Below are positions 63,691 through 64,000 of a DNA stretch of 64,000 nucleotides, piece by piece. The stretch comes from Conchocele bisecta (taxonomy: Eukaryota > Mollusca > Bivalvia > Lucinida > Thyasiridae), in the NCBI GenBank assembly GCA_029237695.1, contig CM055274.1:19829505-19893504 (forward strand). The letters run 5' to 3'. Every line of letters begins with the position of its first letter. Position 1 is the first letter of the stretch. The notes below the pieces were generated by a model. The model made no database searches. It was not told the DNA's origin and was given only the letters and a program-made list of their open reading frames with translations. The position numbers were made by a program, and so were the translations under genes.

Positions 63691-64000
63691 ACGTTTAGCT
63701 TCAAGGCGTATAACACGATTTGGCGTATACATATGTAGCGAGGTGAAAGAGTTGAAACGTGTACAACGCTTTACCTGGAAGCGTGTAGCTATATGAAAGC
63801 GTTGAAACGTGTACAACGGTTACACGTTTTAACGCGAATACCTGTTCGGCCCCGATCGCTTCGAGGCGTCCTTGTTTCGTCCCTTTTAAAATATCGCGAA
63901 TACATACCCTCAGATCGAGTTCAAAGTACATCGGCGGTGTGATTTAGCACTTCAATTGATCCCTAATCCCTGATGCCTAATGAGTCACGCTTTTAACACG

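Larger units (their letters stand above)
62030..64000. other. Unique right end: simple repeats, no gene recognised
   Basis: Two spaced AATCCAAGATGGCC motifs (62,548 and 62,703), a CAA run and the AACGCG/CGTTGTTT tandem repeats. Further 5' RPTP exons would be expected on the minus strand beyond the window; I found none convincing here. Confidence 0.5.

Overview
The window is AT-rich animal genomic DNA: long introns, short exons with GT-AG borders, very many hairpin-type (MITE/foldback) repeats, SINE-like and LINE remnants, and DNA transposons. The repeat style, the transposase types and an EGF-domain receptor phosphatase point to a lophotrochozoan, most likely a mollusc; I cannot name the species.

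The dominant structure is a giant imperfect inverted repeat. Positions 1-27,498 reappear, reverse-complemented and in the same order, at 34,541-53,914, with a ~7 kb spacer between. A 500-N gap sits exactly at the inner end of the left arm. The arms differ by scattered substitutions, large indels and transposon presence/absence, as two haplotypes would. The simplest reading is that an alternative-haplotype contig (left arm) was scaffolded in inverted orientation beside its homologue. A true palindromic duplication is not excluded.

The only host gene I can build is a receptor-type protein tyrosine phosphatase (RPTP) on the minus strand from 60.3 to 28.8 kb. It has ten phase-compatible exons: two 8-cysteine EGF-like exons (60.2 and 55.8 kb), a transmembrane exon (47.7 kb), a short cytoplasmic stalk exon (44.9 kb), a juxtamembrane exon (41.8 kb) and five exons covering the first half of a PTP domain (41.0, 39.6, 36.2, 32.4, 28.8 kb). 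The gene then runs into a 35-bp minisatellite and the N gap, so the WPD loop, the Cys-X5-Arg active site and the 3' end are missing. The left arm holds six matching exons on the plus strand (10.5-25.9 kb). The 500-N gap inside its transmembrane exon is false: its edges overlap by 13 bases, and the right-arm copy is continuous.

Mobile DNA fills the introns. It includes a pogo/Tigger-type transposon with an open transposase ORF (left arm only), a Tc1-like element with a broken transposase and a clean empty site on the other arm (right arm only), a CR1-like LINE remnant (left only), a decayed Crypton-type tyrosine recombinase between the two EGF exons, a 4.1 kb 35-bp minisatellite inside a larger insertion (left only), and at least eight families of hairpin elements, many nested. 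No rRNA, convincing tRNA gene, CRISPR or bacterial-type feature was seen. Most short ORFs are by-chance or repeat-derived.
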